Shown piece after piece: positions 1 to 13,100 of a stretch of DNA of 64,000 bases. A program made the position numbers and the translations under genes. The stretch covers positions 56,777,931 through 56,841,930 of the forward strand of contig CM034303.1 in assembly GCA_019925795.1 (NCBI GenBank), in the 5' to 3' direction. Source of the DNA: Dendrobium chrysotoxum (lineage: Eukaryota; Streptophyta; Magnoliopsida; Asparagales; Orchidaceae). Numbering within the stretch: position 1 is the first letter of the stretch; every line of letters begins with the position of its first letter. The notes under the pieces are model-generated. The model had not been told where the DNA came from. It worked only from the letters and a program-made list of their open reading frames with translations, and did no database searches.

Positions 1-1100
1 TAAGGTGCCTTATGTCAGGTTGGGTCGACTACCTCCTCTGATTAAATAGACCAGGGAACATGACAGCCCGGGACGACGGAACCATGAGATCTTGATCGAG
101 TTCGTCTTCATTCTCCTCACCACCAATTTTAAGTTTATGGTGATAAATTCCAAATTACAAAATTCATTTCTCAAATTCAAACCCTAAGATTGTTTCTATT
201 ATATGCTATAACCTATGCAATCTCTTTAATAACTAGCCTTAATCGAAAGTTCTCTCTTGTTATCAGGAGGGGTAATTAACTATAGGGGCTTGCGCCTATA
301 GGAAACCAAACTCAGATCATAAAGTCCTCGCAAAATGGGGGTGAAATCTCTGTGTAGTGTCTTATCTAAAACCCAATCTGCCTTCTGAAAATTCACCCAG
401 AACCTAAACTCGTTAAAACTTTCCACCGTCATCAATAAGAAAAGAGATCGATGGCGCGGAGAGGCCGGGGTGCGCATCCAATTGAATTTTCGGAGCCCAC
501 TGGGTGATTTCCAAATACACTGCCATTGCCACCGCCAGCCGTTGCCCACCACCGGTGGCCGTTGGCCACCGCCGACCACCCCCTAGCCACTCCGGCCACA
601 ACTTTTTTGCACTTAACATTGCATTCATTTTACTTCAAACCAAATAAAAAAAATAATCTCATGCATTCCTTTTACAATCATCCAAACAACTTCAAAGTAT
701 TCCTTTTATATTGCATTCCTTATTTAGTCAACCAAACAGCCCCTTAGTTTATTTAACAGGTTAAGGGAAATTCTGCTGTGGATAATGTCCAATGGATGCC
801 TAACCAAAGATGAAGATAATAAGGATGTCCCAAGCTTTACTGGTGAAATTCAAAGGGCCTAATCAGTTATCATGGAGAGAGTTTATCATAATATTATTTT
901 GCTTACAGTTAAAATGAGAAACTGTAGCATTGTTCAGGGAAACGTTCATTTATGAAAAATTATTTGAGCTATATTAGAAATCTGATGATTTTGAACATTA
1001 TGTGTCACATTGTAGTTCACCTTTTCCTTTTTTTTTCATCGTCCCTTATACTTGCATTTAGTTCACTAAGTTCTTACATGCCCTGATCCTTCAATTGTAG
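1..1100. other. Left-edge intron sequence of the exonuclease gene
   Basis: Lies upstream of the first exon visible in the window, so it is taken as intron. Translating all frames shows no further exonuclease segment. A GC-rich patch at about 480-600 (repeated CCACCG/GGCCGT words) sits between AT-rich flanks and ends near 745 in 'ccaaacagcccc'. That ending resembles the ends of short non-autonomous DNA elements seen again near 11.2-11.7 kb and 49.5-50.1 kb. No clear terminal repeat pair was found here. Confidence 0.4.
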
Positions 1101-4100
1101 GTTAGAATTGTTTCCCCTGACAAGGATTTTTTTCAAGTTTTATCACCCTCGTTACGCCTACTTCGAATAGCTACACGTGGATCAGGGTAAGCCTCTTGTG
1201 GCATTTGGTTGGAGCATGACATATCATCAAAACATCAATTTATTGTGGTTCTTTATGTATTTTCACATGTTCTCTTGCAAAGGAGGGCCATAATTGGACC
1301 ATGGTTAATCTAATATAAATTTGTTAGTTATATCTGGCAAAATCAGTCTTAGGATCTTTTTGATATGGTATTCTGCTACTTCTGCTTTCTTGAACATCAG
1401 AAGCATTTTAAGATTTTTGGTGTAACAACTGTGAAAAAAATTCAGCTGCACAAAAGATGAAAAGCAGTCTTCTTGGAATGGTAGTTGTGGTTATTTCCTA
1501 GAAAGCATTTAAATTAATCTTAGTTTTTCTTTTGTTTTTCAATTAACTAATTAATTAATTTAATTGTAGACCTATTATAATTAGAATATTATATTTTAAT
1601 TATAAGAAATATATAATCTATGCATTTCAATCATTTTATTAACTCATTGTAGTGTTACAATAGTGTTATAAAAAATAGCCACAACTCTTTCAACACTTTA
1701 GAAGTCAATTTTAACAGGGTTTTACCAGATAATTATCTCCTTAATTCGACAGCATAACACTATACTATATAACATAATACAGCACAATAGAAGACATCGT
1801 TTCCAAGTATAGTCTTAGTTAGATCCTAGGTTGCAAGCACCAGAACATTACTTGATGTGATTCTTTTTATTTTGGGATCTTCATTTTTTTTTTCTCTCTT
1901 TTTGTTTAAAAAAAAGTTAGTTTATGGACTGCCATCGTAACTATTGAAGCTTTTAATCTTCACCTTGTCGATCCTTTAACTACCAGTTTGCCAGTAACTT
2001 AGCTAATGTGAATCTCAAATGTGAAAATCATTATAGATGCAAATTGTGTATTAAGATGAATAGTTTGAAAGATGAACTTTTGATTTAATGTTATTATTTT
2101 ACATTAATTTTATTTTATTGGAGTTTTAATTTTAGTAAAATTTTGCATCCAATGCCTAGGGTCTTACCTTGTTATGAAAGTCTGGTTTTTATTGATTACT
2201 TAATTTCCTGGATTCCTTAATTCGAAGTGTAGGGAACTTTGCACATTTTATGATTTTTTGTTTTGTCTACTTACTATTTGTTCAGTGACTTTAGAATTTT
2301 GTATTCTTTGGAGGCTTTTGCGATCCTTCTCTAATTTGGTTGGCTTCTCTGGCGGTGGAATGTTTTGTTGTACTTATTCTTATCTTTTTCCAGTAGTCAA
2401 TATTCCTTAACTTGCATCCTTGGCAAGTTTTTACGGTAATTTGTCACAATTTTCAGGCATTTTGGTGGAGTAATTGGCCATACTTGTGATTGGACTAGTG
2501 TTCTTCCTAATCTCGCACTTTGCTAGTAATTCTTCATTCAGGTTGAGTGTGTGACTTCAAATTTCCATGTATTTGGCTGGTAAGGGATTTAGTAATTATA
2601 AATAAGTGTCAGGCATATAGAAAAGGTTATCAATTTTATTATAAATTGGATTGCTGTTCCTTGTACACCTGGGGGTCAAGTGAGAGATCTGAATATGTTT
2701 GGTTGAATTTATTTTCATATACAAGCGGGAGTTTTACTTCACTTGCTTTTGGAGATCCACTTGCTTTTGAAGATTTTTTCATTGTTCTAAATTTAGTTAT
2801 GAAATTGATCATATAATTAATTTTATCTAAATTCAATACATTCTAGTTTTTTAGCAAGTGCGTATATTTTAACTCCTTGCATAACTTTCTTGGTTATGGA
2901 TTTCTATCCATTATTTCTTGTAGAAGGCTGGCGAGTTTTTATTCTTTCTACAATGATATAAATCTCTCTCATATTTTTATTTGTTGAGCCTAGGGCCAAT
3001 TCCATATATAATATGGGTACTTGACCAATTGTAGATATTAAATCTATATTGATTTGAAGAAATTTATCATTATTTTATCCATTGAGATTAATGCTTAAGT
3101 CCTCTAGATTAGAAATCAAGGAACCGCTTGAACCAATTCCATTTGGTCATTGAGTTTTTATCTGAATTGATTTATTTCTTATTTTAGTTTTTCATCAAAA
3201 GCAAAGAATAATAGTCAAAGATTAAAATTTGTGATTTGTAAAGCTTTGTGTGTAGGTTGACTGATTTTCTTCATCACATAACAGATATGCAGTAGAAATC
3301 CTGGACTTTTAAAATGTCTTACATTGTTAACCTATAATCTTATCTTCATTTTATTTTCTTTAAAGTTTCATGAGGTTGCTTGTTTTGCAATGCGTTAGGG
3401 GGAATCTGTTATGAAAGAAGCATTGTTAAAGAAACACTAAACTCCAATTGCTCAAGATTGGATTTCATTATTTTCAAATTTTGTTTTTACATTATTTTTG
3501 TAGCTGTTTAGAGAACTTAGATCAAACTATATCTATTAGGAGTAAAGATAATTGATAGGAAATACTTGAGTTCGCAAGTAATCCTACCGGATCTACTTGA
3601 GTTCGCAAGCAAACCTAAGCAGAATTGATAAAAACAGCGGGAAAACACAATAAATTGGAGCAAATCAAACTAGGAACGATAGATTGCGTCTTGGAAATAA
3701 AGCAAAGCAAATGCGAAAGCAAGATACAAGAGATCCTCAATTCGAGAGGAGGATCGTCTCTCCCAAATCTCCAGACAAGATTGTCTAGAGCCCAAGCCTC
3801 CAAGGAAACCCTAATTTCAATTAAACAAAACATAAAAAACCCCTAATTCCTCCTCCTCTTTAATAACAAAACTTTTCTAAAACAAAAACCCTCCTAAGCC
3901 CAAACCGCCCCCTCCTTTTCAAATTCAAAATCTCTAAGTGAAGTGGGGCCCTCCATATGGGCGGAACTAGGAGAGGGAGGCGGAAAGCTTCCGCCTCCTA
4001 TACACCTGAACCGGCTGGGCCGGTCCAGGCTGAACCGGCACAATAATACCGCCCTCCCAAAGAATCACCTTGTCCTCAAGGTGAAAACGAGGGGACTGCT

Positions 4101-7100
4101 GTTTCGTCCTCTCGAATGGCTCCCACGTGGCCTCGTAGTCAGGAAGGTTCTTCCACTGGATCAACACCTCCTTAGTTCCATCTTCTTTCTGGCGAACCCC
4201 TATCAGCTCTAAGGGTTCCAGGATCACCTCTAAATCCTCCGTGAGTGTCGCCGGCAACTCAGGGCTGGCTGTGTAGTCACCAATAGCTTTTCGCAACTGT
4301 GATACATGAAAAACCGGGTGTATAGTTGCTGTTGGTGGGAGTTTCAGCTGATATGCTACTGCTCCGATCTTCTTTAGCACTTCATAAGGCCCAAAGTACC
4401 TCGGAGCTAGTTTCTCATTTCTCCTGTTGGCGACTGTCTTCTGTCGGTAGGGTCGGAGCGTCAAGAACATTCTCTCCCCCACTTCAAACTGGATGTCCCT
4501 CCTATGCCCATCCGCTTGTTTCTTCATAATCTGTTGAGCTCTCAGTAGATGTCTCTTCAACTCCTCCAGCACTCTGTCCCTCTCCTCCAAGTACTCCTTT
4601 ATTGAAGAAATGGGAGTGCTACCACTCCCAAAGTGCACCAAGTGGGGAGGATCCCGTCCGTACAACACCTTGAATGGAGTCATCTGAGAAGTAGAGTGAA
4701 AAGAGGTGTTGTACCAGTATTCAGCCCACGATAGCCATTTCACCCAAAGCTTGGGTGTCTCTGATACGCAGCATCTCAGATAAGTCTCCAAGCTCCTGTT
4801 CACTACTTCCGTTTGGCCATCTGTTTGTGGGTGATAAGCTGTACTCCTTTTTAGAACTGTCCCCTGTAACTTGAACAACTCTCTCCAAAAATGGCTGAGG
4901 AATACCTTGTCTCGATCCGATACTATCGCCTCGGGCACTCCATGTAATCTGACCACCTCCCTGATGAAGGCTGAAGCCACTGTCACTGCTGTGTAGGGAT
5001 GTCGGAGGGGAATGAAGTGTGCATACTTGCTCAACCGGTCCACCACTACTAGAATCACAGTGAAACCTTCTGAACGGGGCAGCCCATCGATGAAGTCCAT
5101 GGATATCTCCTCCCATACTCGTCCTGGTAAAGCCAACGGCTGCAGTAGTCCTCCTGGTGACATAGCCAGGTATTTGTTCCTTTGACAGACCTCACATCTA
5201 GCTACCATCTCCTCTATGTCTTTATGCATCCCTTTCCAATACAGCTCTGCCGCTAGTCTTCTGTATGTTTTCTGTACTCCTGAATGGCCCCCAATGGCGC
5301 TTCCATGAAACTCCTGGAGTAAGTTTGGGATGTGGATCGAGGTCCGGGGAATCACAAATCTCCCCTGATATAGCAATTTGTCTCCCTTCAATGAGTACTT
5401 GGGGTGGCTCCCCTCTTCCTTCAGTAGATCTGACCTGATCTTTCCCAAACCTTCATCTCTAGCACTTTCTTTGCTGATGGCCTCCCAATCGAGCATCAAA
5501 GGAACAGATAATGTCACTGTCTGCAGCTCTCCCATACATCTGGACAAGGCATTTGCCGCCTTGTTCTCCCCTCCTGGTCTATACTGGATCTCAAAATCGT
5601 ACCCTAACAACTTGGACAGTCACCTCTGATGTTCCTCTGTCACCATCCGCTGCTCCAGTAAGTATTTCAAACTCCGCTGATCTGTCCTGACAATGAAATG
5701 CCTCCCCAGCAGGTAAGGCCGTCACTTCTGGATGGCCAAAACAATGGCCATTAACTCTCTCTCATAGACTGATTTTAGCCTGGCTCTAGCCATCAACACC
5801 TGGCTTAAATAGGAGATGGGCCTTCGACTCTGCATCAGCACTGCACCCAGCCCCTATCCAGACGCATCTGTCTCCACAATGAAAGTCTGAGTGAAATCTG
5901 GCAAGGCTAGGACCGGTATTATAGTCATCGCCTTCTTCAGGCTCTCAAATGCTGATGTGGCCGCTTCCCCCCATAAGAACCCGTCCTTCTTCAATTGCTC
6001 AGTGAGTGGCCATGCTATGGTGCTGTACCCCTTTACAAACCTTCTATAGTAACCCGTCAGCCCTAGAAATCCCCTCAGCTCCTTCAAATTCTTTGGCACT
6101 GGCCACTTGAGCATTGCCTCAATTTTGGACTGGTCTGCTGCCACCCCTTCTTTTGATACAACATGGCCCAAATACTCTACACTAGCTTGTGAGAAACAAC
6201 ATTTCTTCAAGTTGGCCCTCAGCTGGTGTTCCTGCAGTACTTCCAACACCCTTTTCAAATGCTCCCAGTGCTCCTCCTCTGTTTTGCTATAGACCAAGAT
6301 GTCATCAAAGAATACCAATACAAATCGCCTAAGGTAAGGTTTGAAAACCTTATTCATCAGCGTCTGGAAAGTAGCGGGGGCATTTGTGAGGCCAAACGGC
6401 ATCACCAGGAACTCATAGTGTCCCTCATGAGTTCTAAAAGCTGTCTTGGGCACATCTTCCCTCTTCATCCGGATTTGGTGGTAACCTGATTTCAAGTCTA
6501 TCTTGCTGAATATCACTGTTCCGCTCAATTCATCTAACAGTTCGTCTATGACTGGTATAGGAAACTTGTCGGGTACAGTTTCCTTGTTGAGAGCTCTGTA
6601 GTCCACACAAAATCGCCAGTTGCCATCCTTCTTTTTCACCAAGAGGACTGGACTAGAAAAAGGACTGATGCTGGGTCGGATGATTTCTGCCTCCAGCATT
6701 TCTCTAATCAACCTTTCAATTTCATCCTTTTGGAACTGTGGGTAGCGGTAGGGCCGTACACTAATGGGTGACACTCCCTCCTTGATCACGATAGCATGCT
6801 CCTGCTCCCTCTGCGGTGGCAACCTTGGGGTGGTTGAAACACCTCTTGGAACTGCTGAATCAACGGCTGGATGGAGAGGGGTATGTCCCCTCCTTCCTCT
6901 AATCCTGCTCCCTCCAAACTGTGCAGCTCCACCAAGTACCCTCCACCTGCCAACTGTATATCCTTCACCATGGTTTTGAGAGAAACCATGGATTTGGATA
7001 GCCCCGCATCTCCCCTAATCTCCACCTTCCTTTCATCTATCACCAGCTCCATCGTGAGTGATCTCCAGTTCACCTTGGTGTCTCCCAAAGTTTGCAGCCA

Positions 7101-10100
7101 TTTCATCCCCAGGATGACATCTGTGCTCCCAAGCTCCAGTGAAAGAAAATCTTCCTTCACCTGAATCCCCTGGATAGTCAGTAGCACTCCTCTGCAAATC
7201 CCCTGGCCCTTCTCCATCTTCCCCGTACCCATCATGACCCCGTAGCAACCTGTATCCACCAATCTCATTCCCATCTGTTTGACGACCTGAGTGGAGATGA
7301 AATTGTGGGTAGCCCCACTATCGATCAACACCACTACCTCCCTGTTCTCGATCTCCCCCTTCACCTTCATTGTATGATTCGTCGTGAATCCTGCTACCGA
7401 GTTCAAGGATACCTCAGCCAGATCCAGGTGCATTTTCTCCTCCATCTCCTCCTCCCCTCCCTCCTCAAGTTCCTCGTCATCACAGACGGTGAGAACCTGA
7501 AGAGTTTGGTCCTTGCATCGGTGCCCTGGCGTATACTTTTCATCGTACCTAAAGCATAACCCCTTAGCTCTCTTCTCCTGCATCTCCTTCTCTGTCAGCC
7601 GCTTGAAATTTCCCCCACTTCCACCTCCTCCTGTCCTCTCCTTGGTGGCCTCTCGATTTCCCCCTGTTGCAGGAAATTTTGGTGCTAGATGGGTGGTCGT
7701 CATCCGGTAAGTTCCTCCTGTGCTGCTACTCCTGGCCCCCCTCTCCAGATTTCTCTGATTCTCCACCAGCTGGGCTAACTTCATAGCCTCCCCCAAGTCG
7801 CTGGGCATCAGAACCTTCACTGCTGCTCTGATCTCCGCCTTCAACCCCTTCATGAAATTTCCCTCCAGTACTGTATCTGAAAGTCGCTCCACCCTGCTAG
7901 CTAGGTGCTCAAATCGCTCCCGGTAGTCAGCTACTGATCCCTCCTATGTCAGAGCGAAGAACTGCTCATAGAAATCTCCTACCGGATCGGTTTGGAAACG
8001 TTCTATGATGCCATCCTTGAATTCTCTCCAGGTTCTGATAGCCCTCCTCTGGTCTCTCCACTGATACCATGAAAGGGCTTTTCCTTCCAAGCACAAGCCC
8101 GCTGCTGTCAGTTTCTCATCCTCCGTTAGCCCATTAACGGCGAAGTATCGCTCCACCTTGTAAATCCACCCATAAGCATCCTCCCCTTCGAATATGGGCA
8201 TCTTTAGCTTTCTTACTTTCTGATCCCCACCATGTCCCTGTAAGCCTCCATAATTTCCCCTCTCCTATGTGCTCGAGCCCCCCCATGTCTCCCGATCCTC
8301 CCTTGCTCTACCATGTCCCAAACCCCCTTCGAAATCCCTCATTCTATCTTCAAAATCAGCACCTCGACGGCCATAGTATCCCTCCCGGTGCTCCCACTCC
8401 GCACCTCTTGGCTCCACGCCTCCATACCCTTGTCTCTCTCCGTATCTCCCTCCTCTCTCCTCCCTCTGGAAAGGCTCCAGATGAGGTCTTCCTCTTCCCC
8501 CTTCCACGATTTCCACCTCTTCTTCCTCCTTACGGATTTCAGATTTGGTGTTTTTCGCTTCAGGGCCCTTTGCCTCAGATGCCGCCGTTTGGGTTTGGAA
8601 TTCCAACATCTTCTTCATCATATCCCGTAGATCGGCCACTTGCCCTTCCATGGAAGACATCCTTTCCTCCACGGTTTCCTTGATTTGATTTATCTCCCCT
8701 TCGATCCTTTCTTCCAGAGCATCCACCTTTTTGGCCGCCATTGCAATCCGGAGCTTGTAGATTCACGAAATCTAATTTTTGAAGTAAAAAAACAGCAACT
8801 TCCCCCCTTTTCGGCCAAAAATCTGCTGCAGGAATTTGCCGAAATCAGCCCTCCACCGGTCCCAAGACTTGCTCTGATACCAATTTGATAGGAAATACTT
8901 GAGTTCGCAAGTAATCCTACCGGATCTACTTGAGTTCGCAAGCAAACCTAAGCAGAATTGATAAAAACAGCGGGAAAACACAATAAATTGGAGCAAATCA
9001 AACTAGGAACGATAGATTGCGTCTTGGAAATAAAGCAAAGCAAATGCGAAAGCAAGATACAAGAGATCCTCAATTCGAGAGGAGGATCGTCTCTCCCAAA
9101 TCTCTAGACAAGATTGTCTAGAGCCCAAGCCTCCAAGGAAACCCTAATTTCAATTAAACAAAACATAAAAAAACCCCTAATTCCTCCTCCTCCTCTTTAA
9201 TAACCAAACTTTCCTAAAACAAAAACCCTCCTAAGCCCAAACCGCCCCCTCCTTTTCAAATTCAAAATCTCTAAGTGAAGTGGGGCCCTCCATATGGGCG
9301 GAACTAGGAGAGGGAGGCGGAAAGCTTCCGCCTCCTATACACCTGAACCGGCTGGGCCGGTCCAGGCTGAACCGGCACAACAATAATATGATCTTAGTCG
9401 AAAGGACATTGAAAAAAGGTAAACACATTGTTTTAAGAAATTATTTAATAAGAGCTTTAAGAAAGAAATTTTGTTAAAAGGGGAAAAAAAGGTAAATCAT
9501 GAATAATCTTATTAATTGATTTTAAATAGTGAAATTGATCAGTTAGCTTTGAAAAAATGCATAAATATAAAGCTCAAGGTTCAAGTGAAATACTAATTTA
9601 AATTGGAGGGTTTGGAGAGATATTAGAATTGGGTTAATAAATATTTTTGCTTAAATTTGACATACTTGGAAGTTATGAATCCTAGATACGGACACAAGAC
9701 ACTGACACAATACAAGGACATGTGGGGACATAACTATAATAAAGCTATATTATTTCATACTTTTTAGTTTTCCATGCTTCTATCGAAGCATTGCCATTGC
9801 TGCTGTGCTGCCATCTTATCAGCCTTAAAATGAGTCATATCGATATAATAAAGCTAGATTACCTTAAAATTTTATAAACTTTGCCACTATCAAGCATCCA
9901 CCTAATTTTGATTCCGCCAATTGTTTTTTCATTCTTGTTTCCTCACACAGCAGATCAGAAGTACCAATATTTAATCATCACAAAGTGATCATCTGCATTT
10001 TTATGCCAGTAAAAGTGGTTATGCCAATTATTTAAACCTTGTCAATCAAACCCTTCTTCCATTGGTCTACTTGAAGATTAACCTATTTCCTAAAAAAGAA

Positions 10101-13100
10101 AAGCAAAACAGTGGAACTATATATTTACAAAGTAACATAATTTTGCTTAGAATATGACTGAGAGAACTATGGAATTTAGTTCCGATCTCTCCCCTTAGGA
10201 TATTGTCCTTCAATGATTTTTTGAAGGAATCGAAACGTGATTCTCCGTGCTATGCTGGCTCCTAGCCAACACTACTTCATCTTTGGGAAAATAATTGGTG
10301 CTTTTAGTTGGAAATAATGTAATCTAAAACTTCAATGGCTTCATTGAAGTCACCAGTAGTTTTCGTTAGGTTTTTGGTTGTTATGCGTGGGTCTAATGGT
10401 GGAGAAAAATCTGAATCACTGGTTGATATGAGTTCGTAGCCATGCTTTTTTTGTCACATGCAACTTCATAATCTTATGCAAACAATTTACACTCAGTTTA
10501 CGACCTTGTTGAGTTGCTTTCTACAACAACAACAACATCAAGCCTTTGTCCTACTACGTGGGGTCGGCTACATGAATCCTTTTTCTCCATTGTGTCCTGT
10601 TTAGTTGCTTTCTCATTAGGCATATTATTTATGCATTCAAACATGGTTGAACGAGTATGAAAACTATACAGCTTAACTTTGTAAGAAACTTGGCAGAACC
10701 TATAATCATTAACCAAATATATACACTATATTGCATTTCGTTGATTCCGAAAGTAAAATCAGACATGTATTCCATTTGAATAAGTCTTTATAATTCCAAG
10801 TTCTTGCTTGTGATTTATACTCTACGTGTAGGATGGTTTCTTTTGGATTGGAAGAATTTGCTGAAAAATATGGCACGCTTAACCCATCTCAATTTGTTGA
10901 TGTCATTTCACTTGCTGGTGACAAATCTGACAACATTCCAGGTACGGAATGCAGGGCATTTAGTGGAGTAATACTGGGTAACTGTTACTTGTGGCTATTG
11001 TTTTGGATTTCCTCGCCGTAGATTTTTTATTTTTTATGCTTCATGGAGCAGTGCTTGTTACCATTCTTCTCGAGTTTAAGAAATTTAATAGTTTTTTTGG
11101 AAAATTCCCAAATCCTAATTTAAACAACTCTTGAAAATTACTATAAAGTGGTGATCTTAGTTTAGTCATATATAGATTTTGTTTCATTCAATGCAATTTA
11201 TGTTACTTTGTGAAGGATAAAATATGTAAATTGTTTAAGTGGCCATTTGATTTGCTGAAAAAAGAATGCAAATTAAACTTTATTCTCTTAAAAGCAATGC
11301 CAAGTGTTTGAAATATTTGGATTTATTTGAATGAATGTAATACAAATGCAGATGATTACTATTTTTATTTGATTTGAAGTAAATCTCAACCACAGCAGTG
11401 GCCGGCAACGCGGTGGGTTGCAGTCGGTGACCGACAATAAGAGTAGAGTCGGCCTGCAGTGTATTTGTAATTCATAAAAAAAAGGGTAAAAAAATCGCTA
11501 AGTTTTGAACACAAAAAATGAATGGTGGATCAAATTTGAAATTCACCAAAAATTTACTCTTTATTCTTTTTTCATCAAACCAAACATAATTTTTTAGAAC
11601 TCTTGAATTGAGAATACTTTACACTCATTTTGCATCAAACCAAACAACCCCTAAATGAAATTTATTTGCTGGATATGTGTGCACAATTACTTGGGATGCG
11701 AATATTGGAATGGCAGTGGGACGAGGCCTAAGGGTGCATATGGAGATGGTAACTTTAGTTGAGGCTTGTTAAAATTTATGGGAAAGAGAATGAAAACTTA
11801 TTCTGATGCAACCAACTATGCCATGGGAGGGAAGGCTACGGGAAGTTAATGGGGAAGTGATGCAGGACTAAATTGCATATGTAAATAGTAAAGATCAGAA
11901 AATACACACCTTGGGTTAAAGTAATAATGACTATAAATCTTTAGCAGTTTTAAACGAATCTTGACAAACACAAGAGAGGCGATTTAGCTTAGGCTAAACT
12001 ACACGGTTACAAGACGGAACATCGCCATAATCATTCAAATCAAAATTGTTCAAGCATGGAGGAGTTCCAATAAAAATCCCTAAGTTAACATATAAGATAG
12101 CCACTACTTAGTCCACTCACTAACACTCTTATATTCTAGCTCAACGGAGAGAAGTAACACAATCGTTGTGATGCCACAATAGAGAGGAACTTGGAAGAGA
12201 GAGGGTTAGGAAGAAAGTTCACCTTAGTCAGCTTCTGTAGGAGAGTGGATAGAAAATACCTGTCGTTGGAACTTCTGAACAGTGAACTCCTTCGGCCGGA
12301 GCAGCTGGACGGCGGTTGGGGATGTTCGGGACAGCAAGGGGCCAGTTCCGAGTGTGCAGGACAGCAGTTTTTCTGATTCTGAAATTCAGGACAGCAACTA
12401 GAATCTGTCCAGAATTCTGGATTTAATCCTGGGCATCAACTGATCTTCTCCTGGATAGCAGTGGAGTTGGCTGGGATTCCTGGACAGCATGCAGGCTATG
12501 TCCAGAAATCTGGACAGCACTTAGAAACTTCAAGAAAGGGAGAAAACCGTGAGGAGGGGGGCTTGGAGGAGGCGGCTAGGGCTGAGGGAGATTATGGGCT
12601 TGATTGAAGAATTAATTTAGGAGAAATTAATGAGATAGGAGAGAGGTAAAGGGGGCCGGCCGTGTAAGGAGGATTAATTGGGATTTGATTGAGGGAGCTT
12701 TAGTGGAAAGAATTCATTAAGGAAGAGAGAAGAGGGGGGGGCCGGCCAAAGAGGGAGAGGAGAGAGAGTGTCCAGGTTCAATGAATGTGGGGAATTGATT
12801 TAAATCTGAATTGATTTCATATTTGAATAGATTGCGGTGATTTCCTAAGATGGATTGAGTTATTTAGGAAAAGAATTTGAAATTCAAAATGATTCAAATT
12901 TGAATTCAACATCTTCCTAAATAAATAATGTTATTTTAGGAAAGTAATAAAGTGAGGATGTGGGGAAGGGAAGACTTATTGGCCGGGGGCTTGGAGGTGG
13001 GGAAGTGGTGGATGGTGTTGGCCAGCGGCAAGGGCTAGTGGGGGTGAGGGGGGCCGGTGGCTATGGGGAGGGATTTTGATGGGGAGGCCGGCGGCTTAAG

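Larger units (their letters stand above)
3553..9382 (-). mobile_element. Reina-like chromovirus (Ty3/gypsy), near-complete, with 5-bp TSD
   Basis: A 5.83-kb LTR retrotransposon on the - strand, inside an intron of the + strand exonuclease gene. Direct repeats of 493 and 497 bp bound it and the flanks carry the 5-bp duplication ATAAT (3548-3552 and 9383-9387). The 5' LTR is the right one. Beside it lies a primer-binding site for initiator tRNA-Met (reverse complement at 8871-8883, TTGGTATCAGAGC). A purine tract (GGGAGGGCGG on the element strand, about 4047-4060) lies beside the 3' LTR. Domain order gag, protease, RT, RNase H, integrase, chromodomain, together with the small size and short LTRs, points to the Reina group. 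By eye the LTRs differ by four substitutions and two small indels, so the insertion is recent. Confidence 0.93.

Noticed and set aside
8267..8683. 138-codon Pro/Leu/Ser-rich frame on the + strand
   Set aside because: Antisense shadow of the chromovirus gag on the - strand.
10942..11021. Continuation of the exon open frame past 10941
   Set aside because: A GT donor at 10942 and exact phase match to the exon at 31032 show this is intron read-through.
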